NCBI GenBank assembly: GCA_018873245.2
Contig: JAEMBT020000005.1
Location: 5,876,001 to 5,940,000, forward strand
Direction of reading: 5' to 3'
DNA from: Archegozetes longisetosus
Taxonomy: Eukaryota; Arthropoda; Arachnida; Sarcoptiformes; Trhypochthoniidae
Length of the DNA: 64,000 nt
In this document: positions 1 through 10,625 of the stretch, piece by piece
How the letters are laid out: each line of letters opens with the position of its first letter
How positions within the stretch are numbered: the first letter of the stretch is position 1
Translations under genes and position numbers: made by a program
The notes under the pieces: generated by a model
What the model was told of the DNA's origin: nothing
Database searches by the model: none
The model's input: only the letters and a program-made list of their open reading frames with translations

Positions 1-269
1 GATTACAATTTGATAGTATAAACAAACGACAAAGAACTTAATTTTTGTTCGATATTACTTACCTTATAAAAGATAGTTTTTAATAGAAAGCAATACAAAC
101 AAATTTAATCTATTTATCCATAGACCAATACAAGAGCATATTTTCAGCTTAATATCAAATCAATTTTTTCATCATTTCGTTCCTTTCAATCAGAGAATCA
201 ATTGAAAGGAATTACTCTTTTTTGTATCTCTTAAACCAAACTATTGTTATGCAACTAATCCTTAACTAT
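1..269. other. Non-coding AT-rich sequence
   Basis: No open reading frame or recognisable element is visible here. It precedes the PIGF-like duplicated segment. The duplication may begin inside it, but the similarity becomes too weak to follow by eye. Confidence 0.5.
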
Positions 270-745
270 TTTGCCGCAAATGTTCTCTATCGGTTGATCG
301 TTTTAAATCAATGCTCGTATGTCTACTCGAGATTTAGATTAATATTTAACATTTATTCAATAGTTTAATATAGTTTTAGATTATTCCTTTTTTAATGAAA
401 TTATTGCTAATTTATTTCGCAACATTTCATGTTTATCTTACATTTTGTAAAATATTAAATGACAGTTGGGAACTATTTTCTTATTATTTAAATCTAATTA
501 ATTCAGATCCAATCAGATTTTATCAAAATGTTTAAGCTTTAGAATTATAACATTGATTTTGAAAGTACTATGAATACATATTAAATGAATTTGATATTTA
601 AAGCTTATTCAAAAACGCAAATCAATTGTACAAAAATGAATAACAACTTATTCAATTTTCTTTAATATCTCCAATAAAAGAAAATTCGGAAAGAAATTAC
701 TTGCAAACAAATTTACTTATCAAAAGTGAATAGTTTACTTTATGA
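270..745 (+). pseudogene. Partial decayed copy of the PIGF 3' end
   Basis: This stretch resembles the end of exon 3, intron 3, exon 4 and the 3' flank of the PIGF gene at about 25500-26040, in the same order and orientation. Shared blocks include the start of exon 4 (ATTATTGCTAATTTATT), the sequence around TAATTAATTCAGA near 500 and the stretch with TTTTGAAAGT near 558. Exon 4 read in the PIGF frame hits an early stop, the intron acceptor is not preserved, and no upstream PIGF exon is recognisable, so it cannot make protein. By eye the flank is about 70% similar. A dispersed or segmental duplication fits best, because intron and flanking sequence are included and a retrocopy would lack them. 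Confidence 0.7.
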
Positions 746-761
746 TAATTTGCCTAGAGTA

Positions 762-994
762 CACTCAAAAACTAAATAATCGTTGAAAGCAACCAGATGT
801 GCTGTGTTGGGATGGTATGCTTTCCATCAGATCGTGATATCTTCAGGTACTAACAAACTCACAAAATATTCAATATAGTAATCAAAGAAAATTAGAAATT
901 AAATTTGGCAACAAATTAATATGCATGAAAGGAAGGGTAGCATAACAACGAACTTTTTCTTGTTGCTGTCGAAGATTATTAAGTTTTCAAGTGT
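762..994. mobile_element. Tc1/mariner-like MITE, family A copy 1 (TA-flanked)
   Basis: This 233-bp element is bounded by TA on both sides. The left end begins CACTCAAAAACTAAATAATC and the right end finishes GATTATTAAGTTTTCAAGTG, which are imperfect inverted repeats of about 40 bp that include the AGCAAC/GTTGCT motif. It has no coding capacity. TA flanks and short inverted termini are the hallmarks of non-autonomous Tc1/mariner-class elements; the superfamily assignment is inferred from the TA target alone. Related copies lie at 1972, 6219, 14813, 26752 and 50048. This copy sits just after the PIGF-like duplicated segment. Confidence 0.75.
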
Positions 995-996
995 AC

Positions 997-1971
997 TACA
1001 GTAAAAGCAACATTCATATTTTTTGTAAATATATTAGAAGTAAAGAAGTAGAGATATTTATTGAGTAAACAGCTGTTAGGCTTAAAAGTCGAATAAATAT
1101 AATAACTATTTAAAGTAAAACTTGGGTATCAGGTTGATAAATAATAGCAATATATAATTGAAAGTAACCAAGTTTAGTTATTCATCCTTTTAGCACTTCA
1201 TCACTCGATCCATGATTTTTGTGCCGATATTTAGAAACAGGAATACGATATTCTCCACATCCAAATGCATTTTTTGTATATCTCGCTTTTATGCAGTTCA
1301 TATTTCTTTGTTTTGGTAGATTCTAATTAAGCTTAATTTGAGATATTTTCAATTTGATCAATGGATCTCTGTCTTTGTAGACTCTGAATACATGTTTCTT
1401 CTGCACTCCTACAGTTACATTGATTTGATGAAACTTGTACCACAATCATGACAATTATATTGACTAGAAGCCAGATAACCTGCATCAAGTAGTAGAAAAT
1501 TCATTATTTATAATATGTAACTTCTTATATATTTAATCTGATAGATATTGAATGTTTCATCTCATTCAACAGTAGTTTTATTTACTCATGGATAATTCAA
1601 TTCTTATTCAGATGATTCATTCGGTTATCTATTTTCACCAGCGATTACTATTCAAATTTATAAAAAAAATAATATATATATTTTATGCAGTTATGAGCTG
1701 CTCATGTAATTCAGTGATCCATCACTGATGATTCAGGCTTACTATGAGAACATATATGGTTTTATAACACTACAATCGATACTAAAAGTAATTAATTATT
1801 AAAGAATTGCGCAAAGTGCTCTCATAGTTGATTTGCAATTTTTCAGCAAAATCATCAATTAATTAATTAGTACTCGGTCGTGGATCTAACAAAATTATCT
1901 GATTTCTCGCTACTTCTAAGTTTGCAGTTGGAGGAATAGACCCTTGAAGCTATAGGTCATAGTTAACTGTA
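997..1971. other. Non-coding AT-rich sequence
   Basis: No reading frame or gene could be supported on either strand. Apart from simple A/T runs near 1660-1680, I see nothing distinctive. Confidence 0.5.
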
Positions 1972-2573
1972 CATTTAAAAACTTATTAATCATTGATAGC
2001 AACTTGAAGAGATACGTTGTCATGGGATGCCTTCCAACAGACTAAAGTACAGAAGATATTAAGAAACTTATAGAATGCTGATTATAGTAGCAAAAACAAA
2101 CTACAAGTGAAATGTAGCAATAAAATCATAAGCATGACAGTGCTATGCATGAACCAAATGTCTGAAAAAATAGATATATTCTTATATGTAAAGCATTAAT
2201 GTCAAGTAATCGACTGTACTGTAAAATCTGCATAGTATTGACTCATTCAAAATTATTAAACTATAACCTTAACTATGAATGACTTGAATAAATAGATAAG
2301 ATTTAATAAAATACAAAATAATAGTTCATTAGGTATACTTTGAAATTGTAAACAAATTTTTAAACTTATAAGTTAACAAATTTGAACTTATATGTAGTGA
2401 TCAAAATATGAATCATTATAACTGAGATGATTTTTAGGGCTGTAGTACAGATGATAAATGCTATCATCAAGTGCTATACATGAAAGTATACATTTTAACT
2501 TTTTCAGACATTTGTTTCAGGCATAGTAACTACCTTTGCTTGTTGCTATTGAACATCGTCAAGCTTTTAAGTG
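1972..2573. mobile_element. Family A element, composite 602-bp copy
   Basis: The left end (CATTTAAAAACTTATTAATC) and right end (CGTCAAGCTTTTAAGTG) match the termini of the 762-994 element, and both are flanked by TA. The interior has a second inverted pair: the stretch near 2135-2167 (ending CCAAATGTCTGAAAAAA) is repeated in reverse complement near 2500-2525. It is therefore either a longer family member or two diverged copies in opposite orientation with a 300-bp insert. No protein is encoded. Confidence 0.6.
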
Positions 2574-3775
2574 TAAAAATCAAATTGAAATTTTCTACTT
2601 GTAGTAGACTGAAACTTGATTATCATATTACTTTTATAAGTTACACATAGAACAATTGATCTAATTGATTAATGAGATTATTTCTACTTCATTCATGCTT
2701 ATAAACATTGGCCTATTTAATAAACAATTAGATGACACTTTGATTAATGAAAGCTTTTTTTGAAATGCTTTTCACGTAAACCTATCCTCGGTTTGGCCTT
2801 TACTTATGATTGAACTATTTTAATCATTAGTAAAACTAGAACCGTAGCCAACAATTCAGTTTAGGGGGCCAAAAGTCTCAAATCTTATGCTCAAATTTGT
2901 CAAGGCAACCAGTGACGAACAGTCAAACATCTGCTAATTTGTTATCAAACTTTTACAATGTGTTTAACAATAACCAGTCGATTGATGCGTCAAATAAATA
3001 GTTTTAAAGTATTTTTAGTTACAGCCTCACACTTAAGTTTGAAAAATATGTGGCAGGCTACAGTGCTCCTGCCCCCCCAGTGGCTACAGCGCCCCTGTCC
3101 CCTACTGGCTACGGCTCAGAGAACAAAACAAATGAAAAGAACTTATGAATAGATTTCCATTAGTTCTCATCAATCAAAAGATATTATTTAGTATATATTC
3201 CAATTATTCCACTTGTGCTACATTTCAATAGTGTTTGAACATTAATTTAATGCGTAACTAATATGAGTTATATAGAAATACATGTTTTACTTGAAATAAA
3301 TAATTATAACAAAAGCAGTTTATAATAACTTAACATTTAGTCAACTTATAAATTAATGTATAACAAATTTGAAAAATTATAAAAAACTTGATGCACAATA
3401 AACGTGCTTTCAACTAAATACCGATAACAATTTATTGCTTTAACACTGCAAATGTCAGAAATAACCACCCATTTCACGCCACTAGCAGCTCATTGATCGG
3501 TCACCTTTCAGAAGTCAACAACAATTTAAAGTAGTTTTTAAAATCCAATTAAATATTAATTAGTTTTTCATATTGAAACAAACTTCAAACGTAGCCCTTA
3601 TGCAGCCCTTAAAATATAAGGGATTTATGTTAGAGTTTTACTTGTATTGCTCTATGGATAGATATTTCTGACTTTGCCGTATATCTCATTGTTTCACTGA
3701 ATGATTTGCACCAAAGATGCTCTTGTACGTGTGTCCCAAAGTTGTAGAAATCAGTTTGGACTCATGTCGACAAAT
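2574..3775. other. Non-coding stretch with a short GC-rich tandem repeat
   Basis: No gene is seen. At about 3054-3118 three imperfect copies of a roughly 26-bp GC-rich unit beginning GGCTACAG stand out from the AT-rich background. A short ATG-initiated frame through them has no recognisable protein features. The rest is plain AT-rich sequence. Confidence 0.5.
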
Positions 3776-4081
3776 CTATTTTTGATTCAAAGTAAAATCA
3801 AGAAATAGTTGACACCATTCACTTCCTTCGGGCTCTTGGCAACAAATAGGATAGGCTTCTACTGACTTGGTGATTTTCGCACACTTTTCGCAGATGCTCG
3901 TCAATTCAGATCCAGGAACACAACTGCCCACATAACGGTGATTTCTTATCAACTTCTCACTCAGTGCCAAACTGTTTGCTTCATACTTCATAAACGACAT
4001 TATTGTAAAATATAAACAAATAATAAGCATTACATTAGTCCCAAACAAGCGGTAATGTGACGAACTTGTTGAGTGAGACAT
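3776..4081 (-). CDS. Small Cys-containing secreted or membrane-anchored peptide
   Basis: This single-exon reading frame of 101 residues was not assigned to a named family. An N-terminal polar stretch (1-15) is followed by a hydrophobic segment (about residues 16-33) that could be a signal peptide or signal anchor. The rest is soluble and has six cysteines arranged C-(10)-C-(2)-C-(11)-CC-(10)-C: one in GSCVPG, two in ICEKC, a CC pair and one in EWC. No dibasic cleavage site flanks an obvious mature peptide. Six cysteines after a hydrophobic leader suggest a disulfide-bonded extracellular peptide, possibly neuropeptide-like or growth-factor-like. The balanced composition and non-repetitive sequence, unlike the AT-driven spurious frames around it, argue that it is real. 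There is no intron and no close neighbour gene. Confidence 0.55.
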   Translation of the reverse strand: MSHSTSSSHYRLFGTNVMLIICLYFTIMSFMKYEANSLALSEKLIRNHRYVGSCVPGSELTSICEKCAKITKSVEAYPICCQEPEGSEWCQLFLDFTLNQK

Positions 4082-6218
4082 TTTCTAATATCAATTGTTG
4101 ATCACAGCATTCATTTCAACTTATGATCTTACGATAAAAGTCAAATTTTCTATCAGTTGAGATAAATGAAAAAGTTGATTTCTTCAAATGAGAAGTAAAG
4201 CGAGTTGTGATCTAATTTATATGGTTTTGATGGTGGCAAATACAAACTGTTGAGTAGGCGGAGATATAACGTAAAACGTGGCCCAAAAATTGTTAGATAG
4301 CTAGAATTGTTAGATAGCTAGGTTTGGATCGTTCGCCAGTTCTGAGAATGATGCGCGCCTCGTCTGCCTACACTTCCATAATACTAAAACAAAATTAGAA
4401 GCAAAATAATGTGTCAAGAATTTACATGCGAAACCATCACCTAAATGTGTGCCAATCCAAGGATATTAAAAGATCCGGTTGAGTGTCTGACTTTTTTTTA
4501 TCATGTTTTAGGTAAATTAGGTAAACATCTCTTATCACTTTGAACTTTCTTTTTACCCGAAATATAATAATCTGTCAGTTTCTTCGTCAGTTGTCACGCC
4601 ATGCGCTCAACGAAGTTTAGATTAACTGCTAATTAACAACCGTCGAAAGCCTACACACGTCTAACGTTTAAAAAGTTTTAAATTTCTAGGAAAGGTTTAA
4701 TATTTTCTCGAAATATTGCGAACTAGACTAAAGCAGTTATTGAGCCAGATTCCGAATTATTAGTCATAAGCTAAATAGAAACATTGACTTTTATTTGAAA
4801 ATAAACATGTTCTCCTTAATTCATTCAACAGACCTTTCCTTGAAAACAAGACTGCACTCGTTTTCTCAATGTTGCAATCAATGTGTAGCAACACTAGTCT
4901 AACTTCTGCATGTAGTCAAGTCTATTTTGCAGATCAATCACGATTAAGCTAATTTTTAGAAATTGTTTGCCATTTTTATATTATTTTTATAAACCACTTA
5001 AGTTAATATGGAAACTAGACAGACTTGACTGTAATATCTAACCCAAGCTGATCACTGTTTACTCTCATACAAACAACTTTTAAATTCTAGAGAATCACTT
5101 TAAAAAATTCAATCAACTATTTCGTGCTTGAGCAAAGTTGACAATATTTTAATAAAGCTTAAGATAAATAAATTTTAAGAAAGCTTTATATAGTAAGTTT
5201 TATAGAGTTTTGGCATCTGCTCTGAACAGAATCAACTTTAATATCTGCTCTACTTAGCGGATGTTCTACCTGTAATCGTCATGTTTTAAACAATTTGATT
5301 AATTTGGATATTTAACTTGGAAACCAGTTTACCTTATGCAAAAATGTTTATTAAGTGCACACATAGCAGAATTGGAAAAAATTATATTTAAGGTATCATC
5401 GTGATAGCGTGAAATGGATCTCATGTTCAACCTTAAATACTTTATATCTCTCGTTACCCTATGAATTCAATATTCACGAAAATATGAGTTGCTTAGTGCT
5501 TACGAGGCAATATGTTTTTCATGCAAAAAATTCCGATTCTAGAATTACCTCTTCGAAAGCTACTTGAAAATGACCGTTTTTTAAGATCAAATTTGATGAA
5601 CAACTTCACTGTTCTTCAGAGCTACTCAAAAAACTATAAATATTTTCTTTTCATTATTGAAGACCTAATTAATGAGCTTAATTGTTATTATTATGTCAAA
5701 ATAATATGAAAACAAACAATATACGAAGAATCAATTGTGACAGATGAGATTTTGAATGCTAGTGTAAGTTGCAAGGTAGAATGAGAGTATGGAATCTATT
5801 TTAGGTTAACCATTACTGGTTCCTCTCTAGAGATCTTATATATATCATATTTGACAACCTTGTAGAGCTTCTTAATATAATTAAATGGTATACTTGTTGC
5901 GCTCTCTTCCGTGTTGAGGTAACTAATAAACATTTGATCAATAATTAACGTTACATTGCAATTTGTGCATATTAAATCAAGTTTGAGCTATACTTTCTAT
6001 ACTTAATATTTAATATTTACGCAATATACTTTGGTCAGATCGTATTAAACCGTTTTACAGATACTTTTTCGAACACTACTATCAACTAAAACAACTTGAT
6101 ATCCCACCCATAACTCATAGAATATAGTCCATCACCACTATTATACATTTATGATTCAAATAGTTATTCTAACTTTGTTTGGTTTGTGGCCAAATTTCTC
6201 ATGTCAAACTACTCCTTA
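4082..6218. other. Non-coding AT-rich sequence
   Basis: No supported gene. At about 4290-4322 a 16-bp direct repeat (TTGTTAGATAGCTAG) occurs twice, followed by a short GC-richer patch at 4325-4375. Short frames such as the one at 5512-5709 have AT-driven composition and no family features. Confidence 0.5.
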
Positions 6219-6495
6219 CACTCAAAAACTTAACAAACATCTCAGGCAACCAAAAGTGATATATTATGATAGTATACCTTCCGTTAGATTATAATACCTT
6301 TAGATATGAACAAATTTATAGAATATTTAATATAGTAATCAAAGCAATTTACTAATCATGCACGTGACAAACAAATCGATGCACGTGACAAACAAATCGA
6401 TGCACGTGATAAACAAATCGATGCACGTGACAGAGAGTTTAATATAACAAGAATCTTTTTCTTGTTACTATTGAAGATTACTAAGTTTTCAATTG
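6219..6495. mobile_element. Family A MITE with an internal 21-bp minisatellite
   Basis: The ends are CACTCAAAAACTTAACAA and CTAAGTTTTCAATTG, both flanked by TA, matching the element at 762-994. The central part carries about 3.5 tandem copies of a 21-bp unit (ATGCACGTGACAAACAAATCG) at 6358-6432, which makes this copy 277 bp instead of 233. The repeated Ser-Arg-Ala-Ser-Ile-Cys-Leu frame on the minus strand is a by-product of the minisatellite. Confidence 0.7.
6358..6432. repeat. 21-bp tandem repeat (about 3.5 copies)
   Basis: The unit ATGCACGTGACAAACAAATCG is repeated head-to-tail with one substitution (GTGACA to GTGATA). It lies inside a family A MITE. Each unit contains the palindromic CACGTG hexamer. 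Confidence 0.85.
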
Positions 6496-7387
6496 TACAC
6501 ATTGATCGAATAAAAGATATAACGAATATAACAAATGCAACCACTTTTGAAATATATTCAAAGGATTGTCATTCTGTCTGATTATTCGAATAAATAAACG
6601 ATGAATATAGATATTTCCATCAATATATAATGAATTGAATGACGCCAATTGTCTCAGACTTGCTAGGAATCAGAGCTATTCTAATCAAGCATCCAGACTA
6701 CTTACATCAAGTATTTACAGTCAATACTTTTATTCAATTGAGTTGTAATTTTGAGCCCTAGGAAACCTTAGTTTGGTTGAGTTTTTATTGTCTGGAAATT
6801 TGTAAGAAAAGATTTGAATGCGATAAAATTAAAACTAAAAAATATATATTTATATAGATCGCATGCTTGAAAGACAATATATAATAATGAAAACTCTGTA
6901 CCGACAATTCACGTACAAACTCAAGTTTGTGGAATCAAACATTTTTAAACACAGTTATCAACTTAAATTGAATGTAAATTATAATTCTAATAAAAACAGT
7001 TGAAGAATCTAATTTAAATAACAGAACAGTTTGGCGATCATTGGGGATCATTTCAGGCATATGAATAATAATCGAAGATATTATTAAAGATATGAGTTGA
7101 GCATAAAAATAATTGCTTTTATTGATTAGAAATACCAAAGTATATTGATATAAATGTGAGAAAAGCAGCCATAAATAGTCCATATAATACTTGACACAGT
7201 CGCAAAAGTTCAAATAAGCCAATTTTCTGAGTATTGGATACTAAATCTAATCTCAACTTCTTTGAATCCATGTTCCAAGAAATATATATTTGTTTATGTA
7301 ATCAAAATTCTAGTCATAGCCTTAAGGATAAGTCTAAATAGAAGATCGATAAATTCTAAAATCAAACAAGATTTGGATACTAAGAGT

Positions 7388-8182
7388 ATGAATACTGAAG
7401 AAATAACAATCGCTTATAAGTTATCGAAAGAAGAATTGAAAACAAAACAAGTCGTGCTGCAAAGATATGGTTACGAGATAATGGAACAAATAGATAGTGG
7501 CGTTTATGCGCAATACTCTAGCGCGATGGATGTTTGAAAGCATATGTTGATCGTATGCAAAATAGTTCATTTGAATAAACGCTAAAACAAAAATAAAGAC
7601 TTTTACACACTGACAATGAATTATTTATTAAATAAAAGATAAATCAGCTTCATATGCCAACTCATTATTGATATATTGATGCAATTGGCTTTTAGTACTA
7701 GTTCATCAGCTCTTGTAAGCCTGAATCTGCCATTTATTGGATGCAAGCTTAAATAATGGTCAGCGCAGTTAACTGTATCTATCATTTGCATACTAAGAAT
7801 GCGACGTGTGGAGACTTGAAATTCGAGAATGTCTTGGTTGGTGACAAAGATAACAGTCAGTTATATATTTCTGGTTTCCGTTAGAGTCGAATCACATTAC
7901 AAGAAAATGAAAGGACATCCAAATGTCGAAGCTTATTATAGAAAAACTCCTTATATGGTACCTGAAGTACCACGATACAACTTATATAACCCTTTCTTTT
8001 TTCATATTTCAGTCTTAGGTATCATCTTATTTGTTCTTTTAAATCATGTCTAGACTTTCAATTACGCTGATTGAAACAAAATGTTGAGATTACAACTCAG
8101 ACATAAGTGGGTTTTCACACATCTCTTGCAAAAGCTTTCCACAGATTTGGTCGATATGCAAAATGCCAGAATTGATACCTGA
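7388..8182 (+). pseudogene. Broken Ser/Thr protein kinase gene (TSSK-like)
   Basis: Fragments of a kinase domain occur in the correct order on the plus strand in shifting frames. A start resembling the glycine-rich loop (YGYEIMEQIDSGVYAQ, about 7467-7514) is followed, after an unreadable gap, by CKPESAIYWMQA (about 7715-7750). The catalytic-loop region reads CGDLKFENVL where an HRDLKxxN motif is expected, and the DFG position reads SGF (about 7775-7867). An activation-segment piece ending YMVPEV and a subdomain IX piece LGIILFVLLNHV extend to about 8051, and a C-lobe piece LSTDLVDM lies near 8135-8160. Stops and frameshifts separate the pieces. Loss of the catalytic His-Arg and the DFG Asp confirms that it is dead. 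The pattern of residues resembles testis-specific (TSSK) kinases, but the subfamily is uncertain. Confidence 0.65.
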
Positions 8183-10625
8183 GAAAATAATTAAGATCCA
8201 CTAAACCCTAACACTTTCCTGGTGTGCAGACTAAGTCTACAAAACTCACAAAAACTTAAGCATACTAACAATTTAATGTAAATATAGATCACTTTCAAAC
8301 AAATGAATCATACTTTTTCTGAAAATCTTTATACTAATTATTCACGTAAATCTCATTTAATTCAAACTTACTAGTTATTATTATTACTTACTTGTATCAA
8401 CATTTTTCTCTATTGTTTTAACAAAGTATTTTTAAATTAATTTAAAAAACTATAAAAGACAACTTAAAAAATATTTGCATCAAAACTAATAGCAATTCTA
8501 GCAATCATTTTAGTAACTAATTTATATTGATCTCACTATTTTCGATTAGCGCACTTTTTCCTGCTATCAAAAATGCAAAGTAAATTATTGTGAGTAAAGC
8601 TTGAAACAACTTGAATAAAAGTCTTAGTTAATTAACTAAAACATCGTCGGGTCAATACTATTAATGTAAAGTCCTGTCCGAAATGCTATTTCAATGAAAG
8701 ATAGGATTTTGTACGCCCACTTGACAATAAATGTTTGAAGATAGTACTGTGAATTAACTAACTACGGACTTTTGTAAATTTTTAATCAGTTTAAAAATAA
8801 CTTGATGTAGAATTTTGTAAGAACTAGCAATCCATATCAATTAGATCATTAAATTCAAATGAAGAAATTCGTTTAGTGTAGACCATAAAACTGAATAATT
8901 GGCGAAAGATGCAGATAGTACCTGATGAAGTACTCGTTGCTATGTTTTCAGGGCATGTTTCCTGACGTACACTCTTAGCTATTAGTACATGTACATATTG
9001 TGATTTTTCTTATTAAATGTAATTCTATAAATGTATGGATAACCCTTTGGACACATCCTCACGCATTACTTTGTTATAGTTACTATCAATGAATAATAGC
9101 TTTTAACTGCACAATGAAAGTCGCAGTGGGTCGCAGAATGAAAGACTAACAGGAGGTCCAAAATCCTATTCTGATTGAAAAGCTTTGTTAGAGCTCTATT
9201 AAATTTGGCTACACATTTATATACATGTGAGAAATATCTTCTTTTGCGTAAGTCTATGATTTGACTTGCATATTCAATCCTAGCAGACAAACTACACTAT
9301 TAACTATTATATACTCGACGATTTTAAAATAATGCATAGTAACCAGAAGTGATGCGTTGTTATGCCAGCATTCCTAACTTCTCATAACAATTTATATAAT
9401 ATAAGCTAGAATTTTTGATCATTTTATAATGAATATGAAATTAAAACTAAGAACTAAGCTTGAAATTGATGCGCATGACATGGAGGATAAGGTCGCTAGA
9501 TGCTTTTTCTAGTATATATTTGTCTTTTTCAGTCAGTTGCTGTACATTGCTAGACTAACTGCTTCCAACTAAACTACTTCTCAGTTCGCTACCACTGATG
9601 CAGTTCAAGACATTTGAAGCAACGATCATTTTTTGATCATTACAAGTAATAATTGAATTCATGTCTCACATGAATTAATCAAAATGTAGGAAATGTGAAT
9701 TTTCTGGGAAACAACTATTCTGCAATCGAGAACTTAATGGAAATAGAGTACAAAAGAACTGTTTTATTTAATTTAATGGTTGTTACTTTCAATGTAATTA
9801 ATGATTTTGAAAGAAGTTTGATTAGATAGGTAAACACGATAAAGGTCAATATAAATACCTAAATAATAGCAGAGAATCATTTATATTTAAGATCAGTTAG
9901 CTTTTTGTCTATTGTATGTTTTATTCCTGTTAATACTACTACAAACAATTAATGTTTCTTGTTTTCAAACTTCTCTTTTTCCATTCAATTAACTTCATGT
10001 TCCAATTAATGTGATATTTCTTCCTAATTGAGTCGTAGGTGTATTCTTATGACCGAATATTGAATTTCAATATAGAATTTCTCAGTATAAAAACATGTTT
10101 TTGAAGCTTAATTTTCTAAAAATAAAATTCATATCAACCTTATTTCAATTTTATGTTCTGCAACACTAAATTTGACATTTGACTGCACTCAAGTTGAAAA
10201 CAAATTCTTGCCATGTTTTATACCATCAAATTTAGTCTTGTGTAAACTCAAATCTTTCGAATCAATATTATTTGTTTGATGCACTCTAAGTGATTGAGTT
10301 TTGCCACAGTCTTATACAAACGTTAACTATTATCACAACTAATTTTAATTTTCTCATCGGTTATAACAATAGAATGCATTGAAATCGCAAATCAATCAAT
10401 CAGTCACTTTTGAATCTGGATATTTTATATCGAAACATAATGACATAGATTATGGATAAAATCACTTTTCATACAATAGTGTTTAAATAGATTGATAACT
10501 ATAACAGTATCTTACATATTTTTAATTGATTAATAATCGAATAAAAAGTATTCAATTGATTTAGTTAAAAACTTAATGATAGCAAGTCGTTAAAAGATAT
10601 TTGGTAAAACTAAATAAAAAAGAGA
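8183..10625. other. Non-coding sequence with a degenerate family A remnant
   Basis: No gene is recognised. Around 9310-9530 there are blocks similar to family A interiors (TAACCAGAAGTGATGCGTTG near 9340 and GATGCGCATGACATGG near 9467), suggesting an old, decayed copy. A further fragment with GTTGCTATG lies near 8935-8950. Confidence 0.4.

Noticed and set aside
6356-6544. Frame with a repeated Ser-Arg-Ala-Ser-Ile-Cys-Leu heptad
   Set aside because: A product of the 21-bp minisatellite inside a MITE, not a structural repeat protein.
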